A stretch of DNA of 64,000 bases from Cytobacillus citreus (GCF_018343665.1 NZ_JAGYPM010000001.1:779239-843238), one strand, 5' to 3'. Positions 9,414 to 18,315 are shown, counted from the stretch's first letter. Numbers and translations are program-made. The notes: generated from the letters alone by a model not told the origin.

Positions 9414-9449
9414 CTAAAAAGGAGATCGAAAAATGATCTCCTTTTTTAG
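9414..9449. terminator. Bidirectional hairpin terminator
   Basis: CTAAAAAAGGAGATC-type arm pairs with GATCTCCTTTTTTAG; T-rich on both strands. No gene lies immediately beside it, so it may belong to the repeat-rich spacer. Confidence 0.6.
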
Positions 9450-9530
9450 CTAATAGGAAGGTTTAAGTTTATTAACGTACTAAAGTGATGTGAATTTTCA
9501 ATAAAATATATGCTAATAAGATCGCATAAG

Positions 9531-9580
9531 AAAAACTAAGGCATTCGCCAAAAAGGACTTGGCGAATGCCAAGTTTTTCT
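9531..9580. repeat. GGCATTCGCC palindromic repeat, family C (type copy)
   Basis: AAAACT, GGCATTCGCC (9540-9549), loop, GGCGAATGCC (9561-9570), AGTTTTT. The 10-bp arms are perfect and the flanking A and T runs pair too, giving a terminator-like hairpin on both strands. It sits at the 3' end of the small minus-strand gene. Similarity to the copy at 51272-51387 extends about 65 bases to the left, so the repeat unit is near 115 bases. Confidence 0.8.
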
Positions 9581-9584
9581 AAGA

Positions 9585-9770
9585 TTATTTCTTAATAAAG
9601 GACTTGACTCCGAGGTAGAGTAGAGCAATAACAAATATGATGATTACGATTCCGCCAATAATGGTAAGAATATTGGCAATTCCCGCAGTTATGACAGCTG
9701 ATGTTGGTATATTTGCTAAAGCAAAGCCAGCCAGTATACAAGCTAAATAGAGCAATGCTAAGGCTTGCAT
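9585..9770 (-). CDS. Small hydrophobic membrane protein, unknown
   Basis: 61 residues, almost wholly hydrophobic: a first membrane segment at about residues 3-22 and a second from about 27 to 54, ending in the basic tail VKSFIKK. AAAGGAGGGATGATAA before the ATG (minus strand) is an excellent ribosome binding site, which supports a real gene. I do not recognise the family. The glycine-rich hydrophobic core vaguely recalls circular bacteriocin precursors, but there are no maturation or immunity genes nearby. The family C hairpin directly downstream can act as its terminator. Confidence 0.6.
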   Translation of the reverse strand: MQALALLYLACILAGFALANIPTSAVITAGIANILTIIGGIVIIIFVIALLYLGVKSFIKK

Positions 9771-9967
9771 TTATCATCCCTCCTTTTATACAATTTATGT
9801 TATAAAAAGGGAAGTGCTTACCTATTTGTCCAAAAAAATTGGAGAAATTTATGGAAATATACTAAATTTATGTGATGCATATTTGTTTTATTTTTTTTTT
9901 ATTTGTGATATAGTATGTTAAGTCCATCACCTTAATAAAATCTTAATATAAATACTAAATTTACTTA

Positions 9968-9991
9968 AACTTAGCAATCGCTAAGTTTTTC
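9968..9991. repeat. Short family C-like hairpin upstream of ltaS
   Basis: ACTTAGC AATC GCTAAGT followed by five Ts, about 30 bases before the ltaS start. It could terminate or attenuate transcription entering ltaS. The rest of 9771-10020 is AT-rich promoter-type sequence. Confidence 0.5.
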
Positions 9992-10020
9992 TGATTTTTA
10001 TCAACCAAGAGGTGTGAATT

Positions 10021-11994
10021 ATGAAAAAACTTTTTAATTTAAATATGTTTAAAGAAAAAAATTTAAAGATTTTCTTATTGTTTGTTGTTCTTCTATGGAT
10101 AAAAACGTATGCAGCTTATCGAATTGAATTTAGTCTAGGGATAGATAATAAACTTCAAGAATTTCTATTGTTTATTAATCCACTTAGTTCCGCTTTGGTA
10201 TTTTTGGGCGTGGCTTTATTTTTTAAAGGCCGGCTTCAATCGGTACTATTATTGGTAATAAACTTTATAATGTCGTTTGTATTATATGCAAATATCGTAT
10301 ATTACCGGTTTTTTAGCGACTTTATTACGGTTCCAGTAGTTATGTCGACTAAATCGAATGCGGGACAATTAGGGGAAAGCACCCTTGCATTAATGTCTCC
10401 ATTTGATATTTTTTACTTTATTGATACCATTCTGTTATTAATTTTTGTTATTAAGAAATGGTACAACCCTAGTAAAACGGTTAGCAGAAAACCTGCGACA
10501 TTTATTATTGCTGCGGGAGTATTGACTTTTATGATCAATCTTGGCCTTGCTGAAATAGACCGTCCACAATTATTATCACGTTCTTTTGACAGAAACTATC
10601 TTGTGAAGTACTTAGGTACATATAATTTCACAATTTATGATACGATTCAAAATGCGAAATCAGCTAGTCAAAGAGCATTAGCAGACTCAAATGATATTAC
10701 TGAGGTAGAGAACTATATTAAGGCAAATTATGCTGCACCTGATCCAAAATACTTTGGGAAAGCAGAAGGAAAAAATGTGATTTTTATTTCAATGGAATCA
10801 TTCCAAACCTTTCTCATAGATTACCAGCTTAATGGTCAAGAGGTTACACCATTCCTAAATTCTTTAGCACATGATGGTAAAACCTTCTATTTTGATAATA
10901 TTATTAACCAAACAGGACAGGGTAAAACATCTGATGCAGAATTTATGATGGATAATTCCTTGTATCCGATGTCACAAGGTGCTGTTTTTGTGAATAAGGC
11001 TCAGAATACTTATCAGGCTACACCAGCAATATTGAAAACGCATGGTTATACTTCAGCGGCATTCCATGGAAATTATAAAACATTCTGGAACCGCAATGAA
11101 ATGTATCGCTCAATCGGTTATGATAAGTTTTTCGATGCTGAATACTATAATATGAGTGAAGAAAATACGAAAAATTATGGCATGAAGGATAAACCATTTT
11201 TTGAAGAATCCATGCCATTATTAGAAAGCCTTCCTCAGCCTTTCTATACAAAATTTATTTCACTATCAAATCACCACCCATTTGGAATGGATGAAGGGGA
11301 TAGCGATTTTCCAATCGCAGAAACAGATGATAAGGTTGTGAATCAATACTTCCAATCTGCTAATTATATGGATCAGGCACTAGAACAATTTTTTAATGAT
11401 CTTAAGGAATCTGGTTTATATGATAATACTGTTGTTGTCATGTATGGGGATCATTATGGAATTTCTGAAAATCATAATGAAGCAATGGCTGAAATTATTG
11501 GGAAAGAAATAACTCCATTTGAGTATGCAAGAAACTTACAGAGAGTACCTGTATTTATTCATGTCCCAGGTGTAGAAGGTGGAGTACAGCATCAAATTGG
11601 CGGGCAAGTCGATGTGAGACCAACCTTATTACATTTGTTGGGGATTGATACAAAAGATTATTTAGAAATTGGTTCTGATTTATTATCTAAAAACCATCGT
11701 GAAGTCGTTCCTTTCCGTAATGGTGATTTCGTTTCACCAAAATTTACACAAGTAGATGATAAATGTTATTTAAATGAAACTGGAGAGGAAGTTGATGGTG
11801 CAAGCTGTGCGCCTTTATCTGAAAAAGCTAAGCTTGAATTACAAATGTCGGATAACATTGTCTACAAGGACCTGCTTCGCTTCTATAAGCCAGAAGGGTT
11901 TGTTCCAATAAATCGGGATGATTATCAGTATGTAAAAAATGAAGTTGATGTTCCAATTAAAGAAATAGGAATTGAACAGGACACGCATGAATAA
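10021..11994 (+). CDS. ltaS: Lipoteichoic acid synthase (LtaS family)
   Basis: 657-residue membrane sulfatase-fold enzyme that polymerises glycerol phosphate from phosphatidylglycerol onto the lipoteichoic acid anchor, outside the membrane. Five transmembrane helices occupy roughly residues 15-180. A signal-peptidase-like ALA motif at 219-221 matches the cleavage point of LtaS enzymes. The extracellular domain has the metal ligand in SMES (E259), the nucleophile in GQGKTS (T303), and YGDHYG with later histidines. Which paralogue it equals (YflE, YfnI, YqgS or YvgJ in B. subtilis) cannot be fixed. Monocistronic with its own terminator. Confidence 0.93.
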   Translation: MKKLFNLNMFKEKNLKIFLLFVVLLWIKTYAAYRIEFSLGIDNKLQEFLLFINPLSSALVFLGVALFFKGRLQSVLLLVINFIMSFVLYANIVYYRFFSDFITVPVVMSTKSNAGQLGESTLALMSPFDIFYFIDTILLLIFVIKKWYNPSKTVSRKPATFIIAAGVLTFMINLGLAEIDRPQLLSRSFDRNYLVKYLGTYNFTIYDTIQNAKSASQRALADSNDITEVENYIKANYAAPDPKYFGKAEGKNVIFISMESFQTFLIDYQLNGQEVTPFLNSLAHDGKTFYFDNIINQTGQGKTSDAEFMMDNSLYPMSQGAVFVNKAQNTYQATPAILKTHGYTSAAFHGNYKTFWNRNEMYRSIGYDKFFDAEYYNMSEENTKNYGMKDKPFFEESMPLLESLPQPFYTKFISLSNHHPFGMDEGDSDFPIAETDDKVVNQYFQSANYMDQALEQFFNDLKESGLYDNTVVVMYGDHYGISENHNEAMAEIIGKEITPFEYARNLQRVPVFIHVPGVEGGVQHQIGGQVDVRPTLLHLLGIDTKDYLEIGSDLLSKNHREVVPFRNGDFVSPKFTQVDDKCYLNETGEEVDGASCAPLSEKAKLELQMSDNIVYKDLLRFYKPEGFVPINRDDYQYVKNEVDVPIKEIGIEQDTHE

Positions 11995-11999
11995 ACTCG

Positions 12000-12028
12000 A
12001 GAGCGAAGAACTTTTCTTCGCTCTTTTT
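12000..12028 (+). terminator. Terminator of ltaS
   Basis: Stem AGAGCGAAGA / TCTTCGCTCT followed by a T run, directly after the stop codon. Confidence 0.85.
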
Positions 12029-12033
12029 GTACG

Positions 12034-12207
12034 TTAAGAATAAATTGCCAGCGCAGAAGATGATCCGACTCAGTTGCCAATTTTAGGAATTAAGTACGAC
12101 AAACAGGACAAGGAAGGCTTCGTCAGAGATACATCACACGACCAAAAAAGAAGCTTTTGGGAGGACGTGGCTTATGACCTCGAGGGGGTAGGCGCTGAAG
12201 CTAGACA
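12034..12207. repeat. Dispersed intergenic repeat, family B, copy 2
   Basis: Shares TTGCCAATTTTAGGAATTAAG, the GACAGGACAAGGAA-like segment, GACCAAAA...GAAGCTTTTGGG and GGACGTGGC with the copy at 52013-52220, and its end matches copy 1 in reverse complement. With the partial family C repeat next to it, it fills the 391-base gap 11995-12385. Confidence 0.75.
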
Positions 12208-12238
12208 TTTCTCAAACTCATGAAAACTTTCTTATCTT

Positions 12239-12272
12239 TCCAAAAAGGACTTGTCGAATGCCAAGTTTTTCT
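12239..12272. repeat. Partial family C repeat
   Basis: Retains CCAAAAAGGACTTG, CGAATGCC and AAGTTTTTCTAA of the type copy but lacks the left arm, so it cannot form the full hairpin. Confidence 0.6.
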
Positions 12273-12385
12273 AATGCTTTAACTATTAATAATGAATTGT
12301 TTGATAACTATTGCCTTCATCAATAGTTAATTATCGTTTTTCATTGTAGAATAGATATAGTCATACTAAAATAGGGGGAGATAAA

Positions 12386-12619
12386 ATGAGTGAGTGTAAA
12401 TTGGATCATACTCATGATGACGTTATCCGAAAATTTGAGCAACAACAGGAATATTTACCAGAAGATTTAAAGCCATTACTTGCTGTTTTCTTTGAAAAAG
12501 AGCATACACAAGTTTTATTAAATGAAGTATTTCATCTTTTGAAAAAGTTTGATTTATCTTCAGATGAAGAAAAATTGGAACGTATTAATCGATTATCTTT
12601 TATATTGAAAAACGTGTAA
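12386..12619 (+). CDS. Small conserved-looking protein, unknown
   Basis: 77 residues, acidic and predicted largely helical, with LPEDLKPLLAVFFEKEHTQ near the middle and a leucine-rich C-terminus. No membrane segment or known motif. AGGGGGAGATAAA before the ATG is a strong ribosome binding site. I do not recognise it. It is flanked by repeats and a terminator and therefore probably transcribed alone. Confidence 0.65.
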   Translation: MSECKLDHTHDDVIRKFEQQQEYLPEDLKPLLAVFFEKEHTQVLLNEVFHLLKKFDLSSDEEKLERINRLSFILKNV

Positions 12620-12682
12620 TTTGAAATACCAGAGCTAAATGAAGTGAACACAAAAGTTAGACTTATATATTTTAAGCATCTA

Positions 12683-12732
12683 CCAAGGATTGGAATCTGT
12701 TCTCAACAGAGCTCAATCCTTTTGGTTTTGCC
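12683..12732 (+). terminator. Terminator after the 77-residue gene
   Basis: ACCAAGGATTG pairs with CAATCCTTTTGGT around a loop of about 20 bases, followed by a T-rich stretch. Confidence 0.65.
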
Positions 12733-12867
12733 CTCAATTTGCTTTTTGAAAAAACTTACAATATTTTTGTAACTATTAAAATATAATTTTAATTATCTAA
12801 TATTTGTGATAAAATATTTAAAAAGCTATGTAGTTTAAATGAATAGATCGTAAAGGATGTGTATGAA

Positions 12868-13539
12868 TTGAAGGAATTGCATCGACCGATTTTTGATTTA
12901 GCAATTCGCACAGCCGATATGCTTGTTAAATTGTTTGGCACCCGCTGTGAGGTTGCCGTTCACGATTTTGCAGACCTGAAAAAATCACTTATTCATCTTG
13001 CAGGGTGTGTTACTGATAGAAAAATCGGATCTCCAATTACTGATCTAGTGCTTAATGAGCTTGTAAAGAATAAAAAGGAAATAGAGGATATTCCCAGTTA
13101 TAAAACTCAGACTAGTAAAGGGAATATTATGAAATCTGCCACCATTTTTCTTCGGGATTATGAAGGCAAGGTGATCGGTGCTCTATGCATTAATTATGAT
13201 ATTAGTCTTTTAATGCAATTCGGTGGAGAAATTGAAGAATTTATAAAATTCGATGACCAGCACACAAAATCTGAAAACTTTTTTACATCTGTACAAGAAG
13301 TGATTCACGGAATGGTAGACCAGGTAATAGATGGATTTAGAAAAGCACCTTCCTTAATGAGTTTAGAGGAGAAGGTAGAATGTGTTCGTCAGCTAGAGGA
13401 AAAGGGAACGTTTCTAATAAAAGGTGCTACTGATTATGTAGCTTCAGTCCTAGGAGTATCCAAATTTACCGTATACAATTATTTGCAAAAAATAAGAACG
13501 ATAAATGAGTTTCAAACAGAAGAGCTAGTAGACAATTAG
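12868..13539 (+). CDS. YheO/DauR-like transcriptional regulator (PAS-like plus HTH)
   Basis: 224 residues. The N-terminal about 120 residues form a YheO-type PAS-like sensor (CEVAVHDFADLKKSLIHLAG, then NIMKSATIFLRDYEGKVIGA). The C-terminus carries a helix-turn-helix (VASVLGVSKFTVYNYLQKIR) of the DauR type. Such proteins control D-amino acid or related catabolism in some bacteria. Divergence does not apply: it points toward sdaAB, 144 bases downstream, so control of serine degradation is a reasonable guess only. TTG 12868 is best spaced from AAAGGA; GTG 12859 is closer than usual. Confidence 0.8.
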   Translation: MKELHRPIFDLAIRTADMLVKLFGTRCEVAVHDFADLKKSLIHLAGCVTDRKIGSPITDLVLNELVKNKKEIEDIPSYKTQTSKGNIMKSATIFLRDYEGKVIGALCINYDISLLMQFGGEIEEFIKFDDQHTKSENFFTSVQEVIHGMVDQVIDGFRKAPSLMSLEEKVECVRQLEEKGTFLIKGATDYVASVLGVSKFTVYNYLQKIRTINEFQTEELVDN

Positions 13540-13590
13540 AAGCACTTGACGTTCGCCAAGTGCTTCCGGCGAATGCCTTCGTTTTTCTTA
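13540..13590. repeat. Rearranged family C hairpin after the regulator
   Basis: AAGCACTTG and CAAGTGCTT form a 9-bp perfect stem around ACGTTCGC, followed by CGGCGAATGCC and TTTTTCTTA, pieces of the family C unit in changed order. It may serve as terminator for the regulator. Confidence 0.6.
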
Positions 13591-13683
13591 TGTGATCTTA
13601 TTTGAAAATATTTTATCAAAACTTCAAATTTGATTAGCTAAATAAGGAATGTCCCATAAAATAATAAAAAAGGAGCAAAAGAC

Positions 13684-14346
13684 ATGAAATATAGATCTGC
13701 ATTTGATATCATTGGTCCAGTTATGATTGGCCCATCCAGTTCGCATACTGCTGGTGCAGCAAGAATTGGCCGAGTTGCCAGAACTTTATTTAACCGGCTG
13801 CCAAAAAAAGCAGTGATCTCTTTATATGGATCCTTTGCCAAAACATATAAAGGCCACGGTACAGACGTTGCTATTATAGGTGGTATTTTGGATTTTGATA
13901 CGTTTGATGAACGAATTCCAAAGTCATTAGAACTTGCAGAGGAAGCTGGAATGGAAGTTGTGTTCTCAGTTGAGGAGATGGTCCCAGATCATCCGAATAC
14001 TGTTCGAATTAATTTATATGATGATAAAGGTGATTTGGAAGTGGTCGGAATATCAATTGGCGGAGGTACGATTGAAATTACCGAACTTAATTCGTTTAAG
14101 CTGAAATTATCAGGTGAGCATCCAGCCGTACTTGTCGTGCATAATGATCAATTTGGCGTCATCTCTTCAGTAACAAAAATATTAGCACAACATGAAATAA
14201 ATATTGGACATATGGAAGTATCCCGAAAAGAAAAGGGAAAGATGGCTCTTATGGTTATTGAAGTAGATCAAAAGATTCATCAAGATGTGGTTCAAGAAAT
14301 AGAAAAGGTTCCAAATGTTACTCAAATAATTAGAATGGTTGAGTAG
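13684..14346 (+). CDS. sdaAB: L-serine dehydratase, beta subunit
   Basis: 220 residues. With SdaAA it forms the iron-sulfur L-serine ammonia-lyase that converts serine to pyruvate and ammonia in the cytosol. N-terminal IGPVMIGPSSSHTAGAAR is the family signature, and the C-terminal about 70 residues (VLVVHNDQFGVISSVTKIL onward) are an ACT domain. AAAAAAGGAGCAAAAGAC precedes the ATG. The alpha subunit follows 58 bases downstream in the same operon. Confidence 0.96.
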   Translation: MKYRSAFDIIGPVMIGPSSSHTAGAARIGRVARTLFNRLPKKAVISLYGSFAKTYKGHGTDVAIIGGILDFDTFDERIPKSLELAEEAGMEVVFSVEEMVPDHPNTVRINLYDDKGDLEVVGISIGGGTIEITELNSFKLKLSGEHPAVLVVHNDQFGVISSVTKILAQHEINIGHMEVSRKEKGKMALMVIEVDQKIHQDVVQEIEKVPNVTQIIRMVE

Positions 14347-14404
14347 AAATGGGATTGCTCAAAAATGATTCTATTTAAACAGCCTAGATTAGGGGTGTAA
14401 ATAT

Positions 14405-15289
14405 ATGATGTTTAGAAATGTAGCAGAACTTGTTGAATTAGCTGAAAGCAAACAGGTAAAAATCGCAGAAATCATGATTCAGCAGGAAATTGAAGTATCA
14501 GGGCTCACTCGAGAAGAAATTATTGCTAAAATGGACCGAAATTTAACAGTAATGGAACAAGCAGTTGAGCGCGGGTTAAATGGTGTAACATCTGTATCTG
14601 GTTTAACTGGAGGAGATGCAGTACTTCTTCAAAAATATATAAAAAGTGGAAAAGCATTATCAGGGAGTATCCTGCTTGATGCAGTAAGTAAAGCTGTTGC
14701 AACGAATGAGGTTAACGCAGCGATGGGAACCATCTGTGCTACACCTACAGCGGGCTCTGCAGGTGTAGTTCCAGGTACATTATTTGCTGTGAAGGAAGTT
14801 TTAAATCCAACTCGAATGGAAATGATTGAATTCTTATTTACATCTGCAGCATTTGGGTTTGTTGTTGCAAACAATGCTTCTATCTCAGGAGCAGCTGGAG
14901 GATGTCAAGCAGAGGTCGGTTCTGCTAGTGGAATGGCAGCAGCTTCAATTGTTGAACTTGCTGGCGGAACGCCAAGACAAGCAGCCGAAGCTATGGCGAT
15001 TACATTGAAAAATATGCTTGGTCTCGTTTGCGATCCAGTGGCTGGTCTAGTGGAAGTTCCTTGTGTGAAGAGAAATGCAATGGGTGCTTCAAATGCAATG
15101 ACGGCAGCGGATATGGCTCTTGCAGGAATCACTAGCCGAATTCCATGTGATGAAGTCATTCATGCTATGTATTTAATAGGCCAGTCTATGCCGTCAGCAT
15201 TAAGAGAAACAGCTGAAGGCGGTCTTGCTGCAACTCCAACAGGAAGACGTTTAGAAGCAGAAATATTTGGTGAAAAAAATAACTTGTAA
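14405..15289 (+). CDS. sdaAA: L-serine dehydratase, alpha subunit
   Basis: 294 residues, usual size for the split-type catalytic subunit. It carries the [4Fe-4S] cysteines expected of the family in contexts such as GTICATPTAGSAG, GAAGGCQAEVGSASGMA and LVCDPVAGLVEVPC. Substrate serine is deaminated to pyruvate. AGGGGTG precedes tandem ATGs at 14405 and 14408; I use the first. A terminator follows at 15332. Confidence 0.96.
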   Translation: MMFRNVAELVELAESKQVKIAEIMIQQEIEVSGLTREEIIAKMDRNLTVMEQAVERGLNGVTSVSGLTGGDAVLLQKYIKSGKALSGSILLDAVSKAVATNEVNAAMGTICATPTAGSAGVVPGTLFAVKEVLNPTRMEMIEFLFTSAAFGFVVANNASISGAAGGCQAEVGSASGMAAASIVELAGGTPRQAAEAMAITLKNMLGLVCDPVAGLVEVPCVKRNAMGASNAMTAADMALAGITSRIPCDEVIHAMYLIGQSMPSALRETAEGGLAATPTGRRLEAEIFGEKNNL

Positions 15290-15295
15290 TAAAAT

Positions 15296-15366
15296 CTTGG
15301 CATTCGCCAAGTCATTTTGTCGAAAGCCAATAAAAAACCTGGAATATTCAATCCAGGTTTTTTATT
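15296..15366 (+). terminator. Terminator of the sda operon, with a family C fragment
   Basis: CTTGGC ATTC GCCAAG (15296-15311) is a short family C-type hairpin. A canonical terminator follows: AAAACCTGG (from 15332), loop, CCAGGTTTT plus Ts. Confidence 0.8.
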
Positions 15367-15494
15367 TTTTTGAAACAACGATATTCACATTTGTGACAAA
15401 CTTATAGAAAAAGAAAAATTGTAAATAATTATCCACAGATTCAAAATGGTTTCCGGTGATAATATTAAGTTAATAAAAATAAGGAGCGATAAAT

Positions 15495-15863
15495 ATGGAG
15501 GAGATATTAACGAAAATACTAGATGCCATAAATGATATTAAAATTCAAGTAGCAGAGATTAATCAAAATATTAAAATATTAGAGCGAAGACTGGACCGTT
15601 TAGAGAAAGTTGACAGCATTGAACATAGAGTAGAGGTTAGCCAAATTGACTTAACTGACATAAAGGAAATTGTTGAAAAAGTGGATTCCTATCAAAGAAA
15701 CGAACTAAAAGACTTTTTTGAGTTCTTAAAAGGTACATCAATCAAAATATTTAATGAAGAGCTGCATGTAATTAATCAGCGCCTTGATGCACAATTAACG
15801 AAGATTGCAAAGAATGAAGAGGCTATTTTAATGTTGAATGGAAAAAATAATAAAGTAAGTTGA
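15495..15863 (+). CDS. Predicted coiled-coil protein, unknown
   Basis: 122 residues, highly helical. Heptad-like patterns run over about residues 10-70 (INDIKIQVAEINQNIKILE and RLDRLEKV) and again near the C-terminus. No signal peptide or membrane segment. AAGGAGCGATAAAT precedes the ATG, and a terminator follows, so it looks like a genuine single-gene unit. I do not recognise the family. Confidence 0.65.
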   Translation: MEEILTKILDAINDIKIQVAEINQNIKILERRLDRLEKVDSIEHRVEVSQIDLTDIKEIVEKVDSYQRNELKDFFEFLKGTSIKIFNEELHVINQRLDAQLTKIAKNEEAILMLNGKNNKVS

Positions 15864-15891
15864 TATTCATCGTATAGCTAAGAAAATTATT

Positions 15892-15926
15892 AAGAAGCCT
15901 TTAATATATGAGGCTTCTTTTGTTTT
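15892..15926 (+). terminator. Terminator
   Basis: AAGAAGCCT / AGGCTTCTT stem with a T-rich tail, after the coiled-coil gene. Confidence 0.8.
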
Positions 15927-16044
15927 TGTTTTTTGGCTTTAACACAGTCTTTTATAATATTGTTTTATTACCATTCAATAAGCATAGCTGAAAAATAAAA
16001 AAATTCAGAAAACTAATTGACTTTTTACTTTTTACACGGTATCT

Positions 16045-16097
16045 TTGTGTTAAATATATGACAAATAATATATATAACGACAAAATTACGTTATATA
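16045..16097 (+). promoter_or_regulatory. paaA promoter and candidate PaaX operator
   Basis: TTGTGT (16045-16050) and TATATA (16069-16074), 18 bases apart, form a possible promoter. The perfect inverted repeat TATATAACG (16071-16079) and CGTTATATA (16089-16097), with a 9-base spacer, overlaps the -10. A stronger-looking TTGACT/TATCTT pair lies just upstream (16017-16045). The CG-N9-CG core recurs before paaX, the ABC importer and the phenylalanine operon. Confidence 0.6.
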
Positions 16098-16178
16098 GTT
16101 TCTATATTATCCTGCAATGATAAATTCTTGTAAGCAGGTCGCATTTTTTGATGCCAAAATCATTTGGAGGTGTATGCA

Positions 16179-17138
16179 TTGTCGAAAGCAATTTTTAATG
16201 AGAAGTTAACAAATGAGGAAAAATATGATCATTTTATTAAAAGAATTACTGAGGGTGAAAAAATTGAGGCAGACGACTGGATGCCGGATGACTATCGTGA
16301 AACATTAATAAAGCTCATTTCAATGCATGGTATAAGTGAAATAATGGGGGCACTGCCCGAAAAAGAGTGGGTGCCAAAAGCACCTAGTTTAAGAAGAAAG
16401 CTTGGAATTATGGCTAAGGTTCAGGATGAAATGGGCCACGGACAATTATTGCTTAGAGTTGCAGAGGATTTAATGAAACCACTTGGTAGAACACGAGAGA
16501 ATATAATGCAGGATTTATTTAGTGGACGTCTTAAGTTCCATAATGTCTTTCATATGGAAGCTCCTACATGGGGAGATGCGGGTTTAATTGGCTGGCTTGT
16601 CGACGGTGCTGCCATTATTTCACAGACAAATATGCTTGATGCTTCATACGGGCCATATGCACGTGCATTAAAAAGAATTTGTGCAGAAGAGGTTTTTCAT
16701 GCCCAGCATGGAGAGTCAATAATTATAGCACTGGCAGAAGGAACCTCAGAACAAAGAAAAATGGTCCAGGATGCCATCAATAGGTGGTGGGAGGCCCTGT
16801 TAATGTTTTTCGGACCTGCTGATGCAACCACAACAGGGACTTCAAAACAGGATACAACGATTAAGTATCGTATTCGGACAAAAACAAATGAAGAGCTTAG
16901 ACAGGATTTTTTTACAAAATATATCCCGAGAGTTCTATCACTTGGGCTAACAATTCCAGATGAGACAATGCATTTTAATCAAGAAAAGCAGCAATGGATA
17001 TACGAACAGCCCGACTGGAGCCGATTTAAAGAAATCATAAGGAATAATGGGCCAAAATCAAGAGAGAGACTAGAACTGCGTGAAACAACTTATCATGAAA
17101 ATCAGTGGGTGCGAAATGCACTAAATATGGCTAAATAG
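16179..17138 (+). CDS. paaA: Ring-1,2-phenylacetyl-CoA epoxidase subunit PaaA
   Basis: 319-residue catalytic di-iron subunit of the PaaABC(D)E monooxygenase that epoxidises phenylacetyl-CoA. Carboxylate/histidine ligand motifs are visible as KVQDEMGHGQ and EEVFHAQHGE. The start is TTG 16179, with GGAGGTG 6 bases upstream; the upstream in-frame TTG at 16164 overlaps that site. First gene of a tight paaABCD operon, with 18 bases to paaB, behind a candidate PaaX operator. Confidence 0.95.
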   Translation: MSKAIFNEKLTNEEKYDHFIKRITEGEKIEADDWMPDDYRETLIKLISMHGISEIMGALPEKEWVPKAPSLRRKLGIMAKVQDEMGHGQLLLRVAEDLMKPLGRTRENIMQDLFSGRLKFHNVFHMEAPTWGDAGLIGWLVDGAAIISQTNMLDASYGPYARALKRICAEEVFHAQHGESIIIALAEGTSEQRKMVQDAINRWWEALLMFFGPADATTTGTSKQDTTIKYRIRTKTNEELRQDFFTKYIPRVLSLGLTIPDETMHFNQEKQQWIYEQPDWSRFKEIIRNNGPKSRERLELRETTYHENQWVRNALNMAK

Positions 17139-17156
17139 CAGATTGGAGGAAGCTTT

Positions 17157-17513
17157 TTGAGCAGTGAAGGTTTTTACCAGGAATTCGAGGTTTTCAGTAA
17201 AAGGACTGTCACGTCGCCCATCCAATATCAATTTTCCTTGCTCGCTCCGAATCGTGACCTTGCGCTTATTATGGCACAGGAAAACTTTATGAGACGCGAG
17301 CCAGTTGCAGATATATGGGTTGTTAAGCGTTCAGAAATTCGCAAATTATCTCCAGAAGAAAAACAATCTCTAAAACGTTTAGATAATAAAGATTATCGCA
17401 ATACGAAAGGTTATGGCTATTTAAGAAAAAAATGGCGCCAGTATGAACAAGGAATACTGGATGAGAAGGAAATACTTTCATGGGGAGGTGTCAAAAAAAA
17501 TGAGCAAGATTGA
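17157..17513 (+). CDS. paaB: Phenylacetyl-CoA epoxidase subunit PaaB
   Basis: 118 residues, slightly longer than typical PaaB (about 95). It is a small non-catalytic subunit that bridges the PaaAC heterodimers. The FEVFSKRTVTSPIQYQFSLLAP and MRREPVADIWVVKRSEI segments are characteristic. TTG start at 17157 with GGAGGA 6 bases upstream. Its 3' end overlaps paaC by 14 bases, indicating translational coupling. Confidence 0.93.
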   Translation: MSSEGFYQEFEVFSKRTVTSPIQYQFSLLAPNRDLALIMAQENFMRREPVADIWVVKRSEIRKLSPEEKQSLKRLDNKDYRNTKGYGYLRKKWRQYEQGILDEKEILSWGGVKKNEQD

Positions 17514-18315
17514 TATACATCAAATGGATGCCGCATTTAAATCAGCATTAACGGATCTTCTTTATCAGCTTGCAGATGATGACTTCATATTAGCTTACCG
17601 AGGATCGGAATGGCTTGGCCTTGCACCGCATATTGAAGAAGATGTCGCCTTCTCATCCATTAGTCAAGATACAATGGGGCATGCTTCTATGTTCTATCAG
17701 CTTCTTGAAGATCTTGGGGAAGGAAAAGTAGATGATTTAGCCCATTCTCGCAAAGCAAAGGATCGGAGAAATGCTATTTTACTTGAAATGGTCAATGGTC
17801 CAGGCCACTATTTAAAAAAGCCTCAATATGATTGGGCATTTGCAGTTGTTAGGAATTATTTTTATGTCCAAATGAAGAAAATAAGGATGGATTCTTTAAA
17901 AAATTCATCATATGAACCACTTGCTCAAATTGCAATTAATGTCAATTTGGAACTATATTATCATCTTCTTCATTGGAGAACGTGGTTTGTTCAGTTAATG
18001 CAGGCGGGTGATGAAGCAAGGAAGAGAATGGATGCTGCCATAAATCGAGTATTTGATGATTTTGGAGGAGTCCTATCACTTGGACCTTTAGAAGATGAGA
18101 TGTCTAAATCAGGATTGATTGAGCCTGAGGAAATTTTAAAGAAGAAATGGATACTAGTAATGGAGCCTGTCTTTGATTCCATCAACGTATCGATGCCTAC
18201 CAATTTTGGTATGAAAAATGGGAATGGCCGTAAAGGGGAGCATACAGAAGATTTAGATACAGCATTAAGTATTCTTTCTGAGGTATATCATGTAAACCCT
18301 GCTGCAGCATGGTAG
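17500..18315 (+). CDS. paaC: Phenylacetyl-CoA epoxidase subunit PaaC
   Basis: 271-residue structural partner of PaaA with a degenerate ferritin-like di-iron fold. SISQDTMGHASMFYQLL and the LELYYHLLHWRTWFVQL helices match the family. I start at ATG 17500, preceded by GGGGAGGTG; a longer reading frame from 17443 would run deep into paaB. paaD follows after 20 bases. Confidence 0.94.
   Translation: MSKIDIHQMDAAFKSALTDLLYQLADDDFILAYRGSEWLGLAPHIEEDVAFSSISQDTMGHASMFYQLLEDLGEGKVDDLAHSRKAKDRRNAILLEMVNGPGHYLKKPQYDWAFAVVRNYFYVQMKKIRMDSLKNSSYEPLAQIAINVNLELYYHLLHWRTWFVQLMQAGDEARKRMDAAINRVFDDFGGVLSLGPLEDEMSKSGLIEPEEILKKKWILVMEPVFDSINVSMPTNFGMKNGNGRKGEHTEDLDTALSILSEVYHVNPAAAW

Noticed and set aside
9585..9770. 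Circular bacteriocin precursor
   Set aside because: The hydrophobic glycine-containing core is only vaguely similar, and no leader-cleavage, maturation, immunity or transporter genes are nearby.
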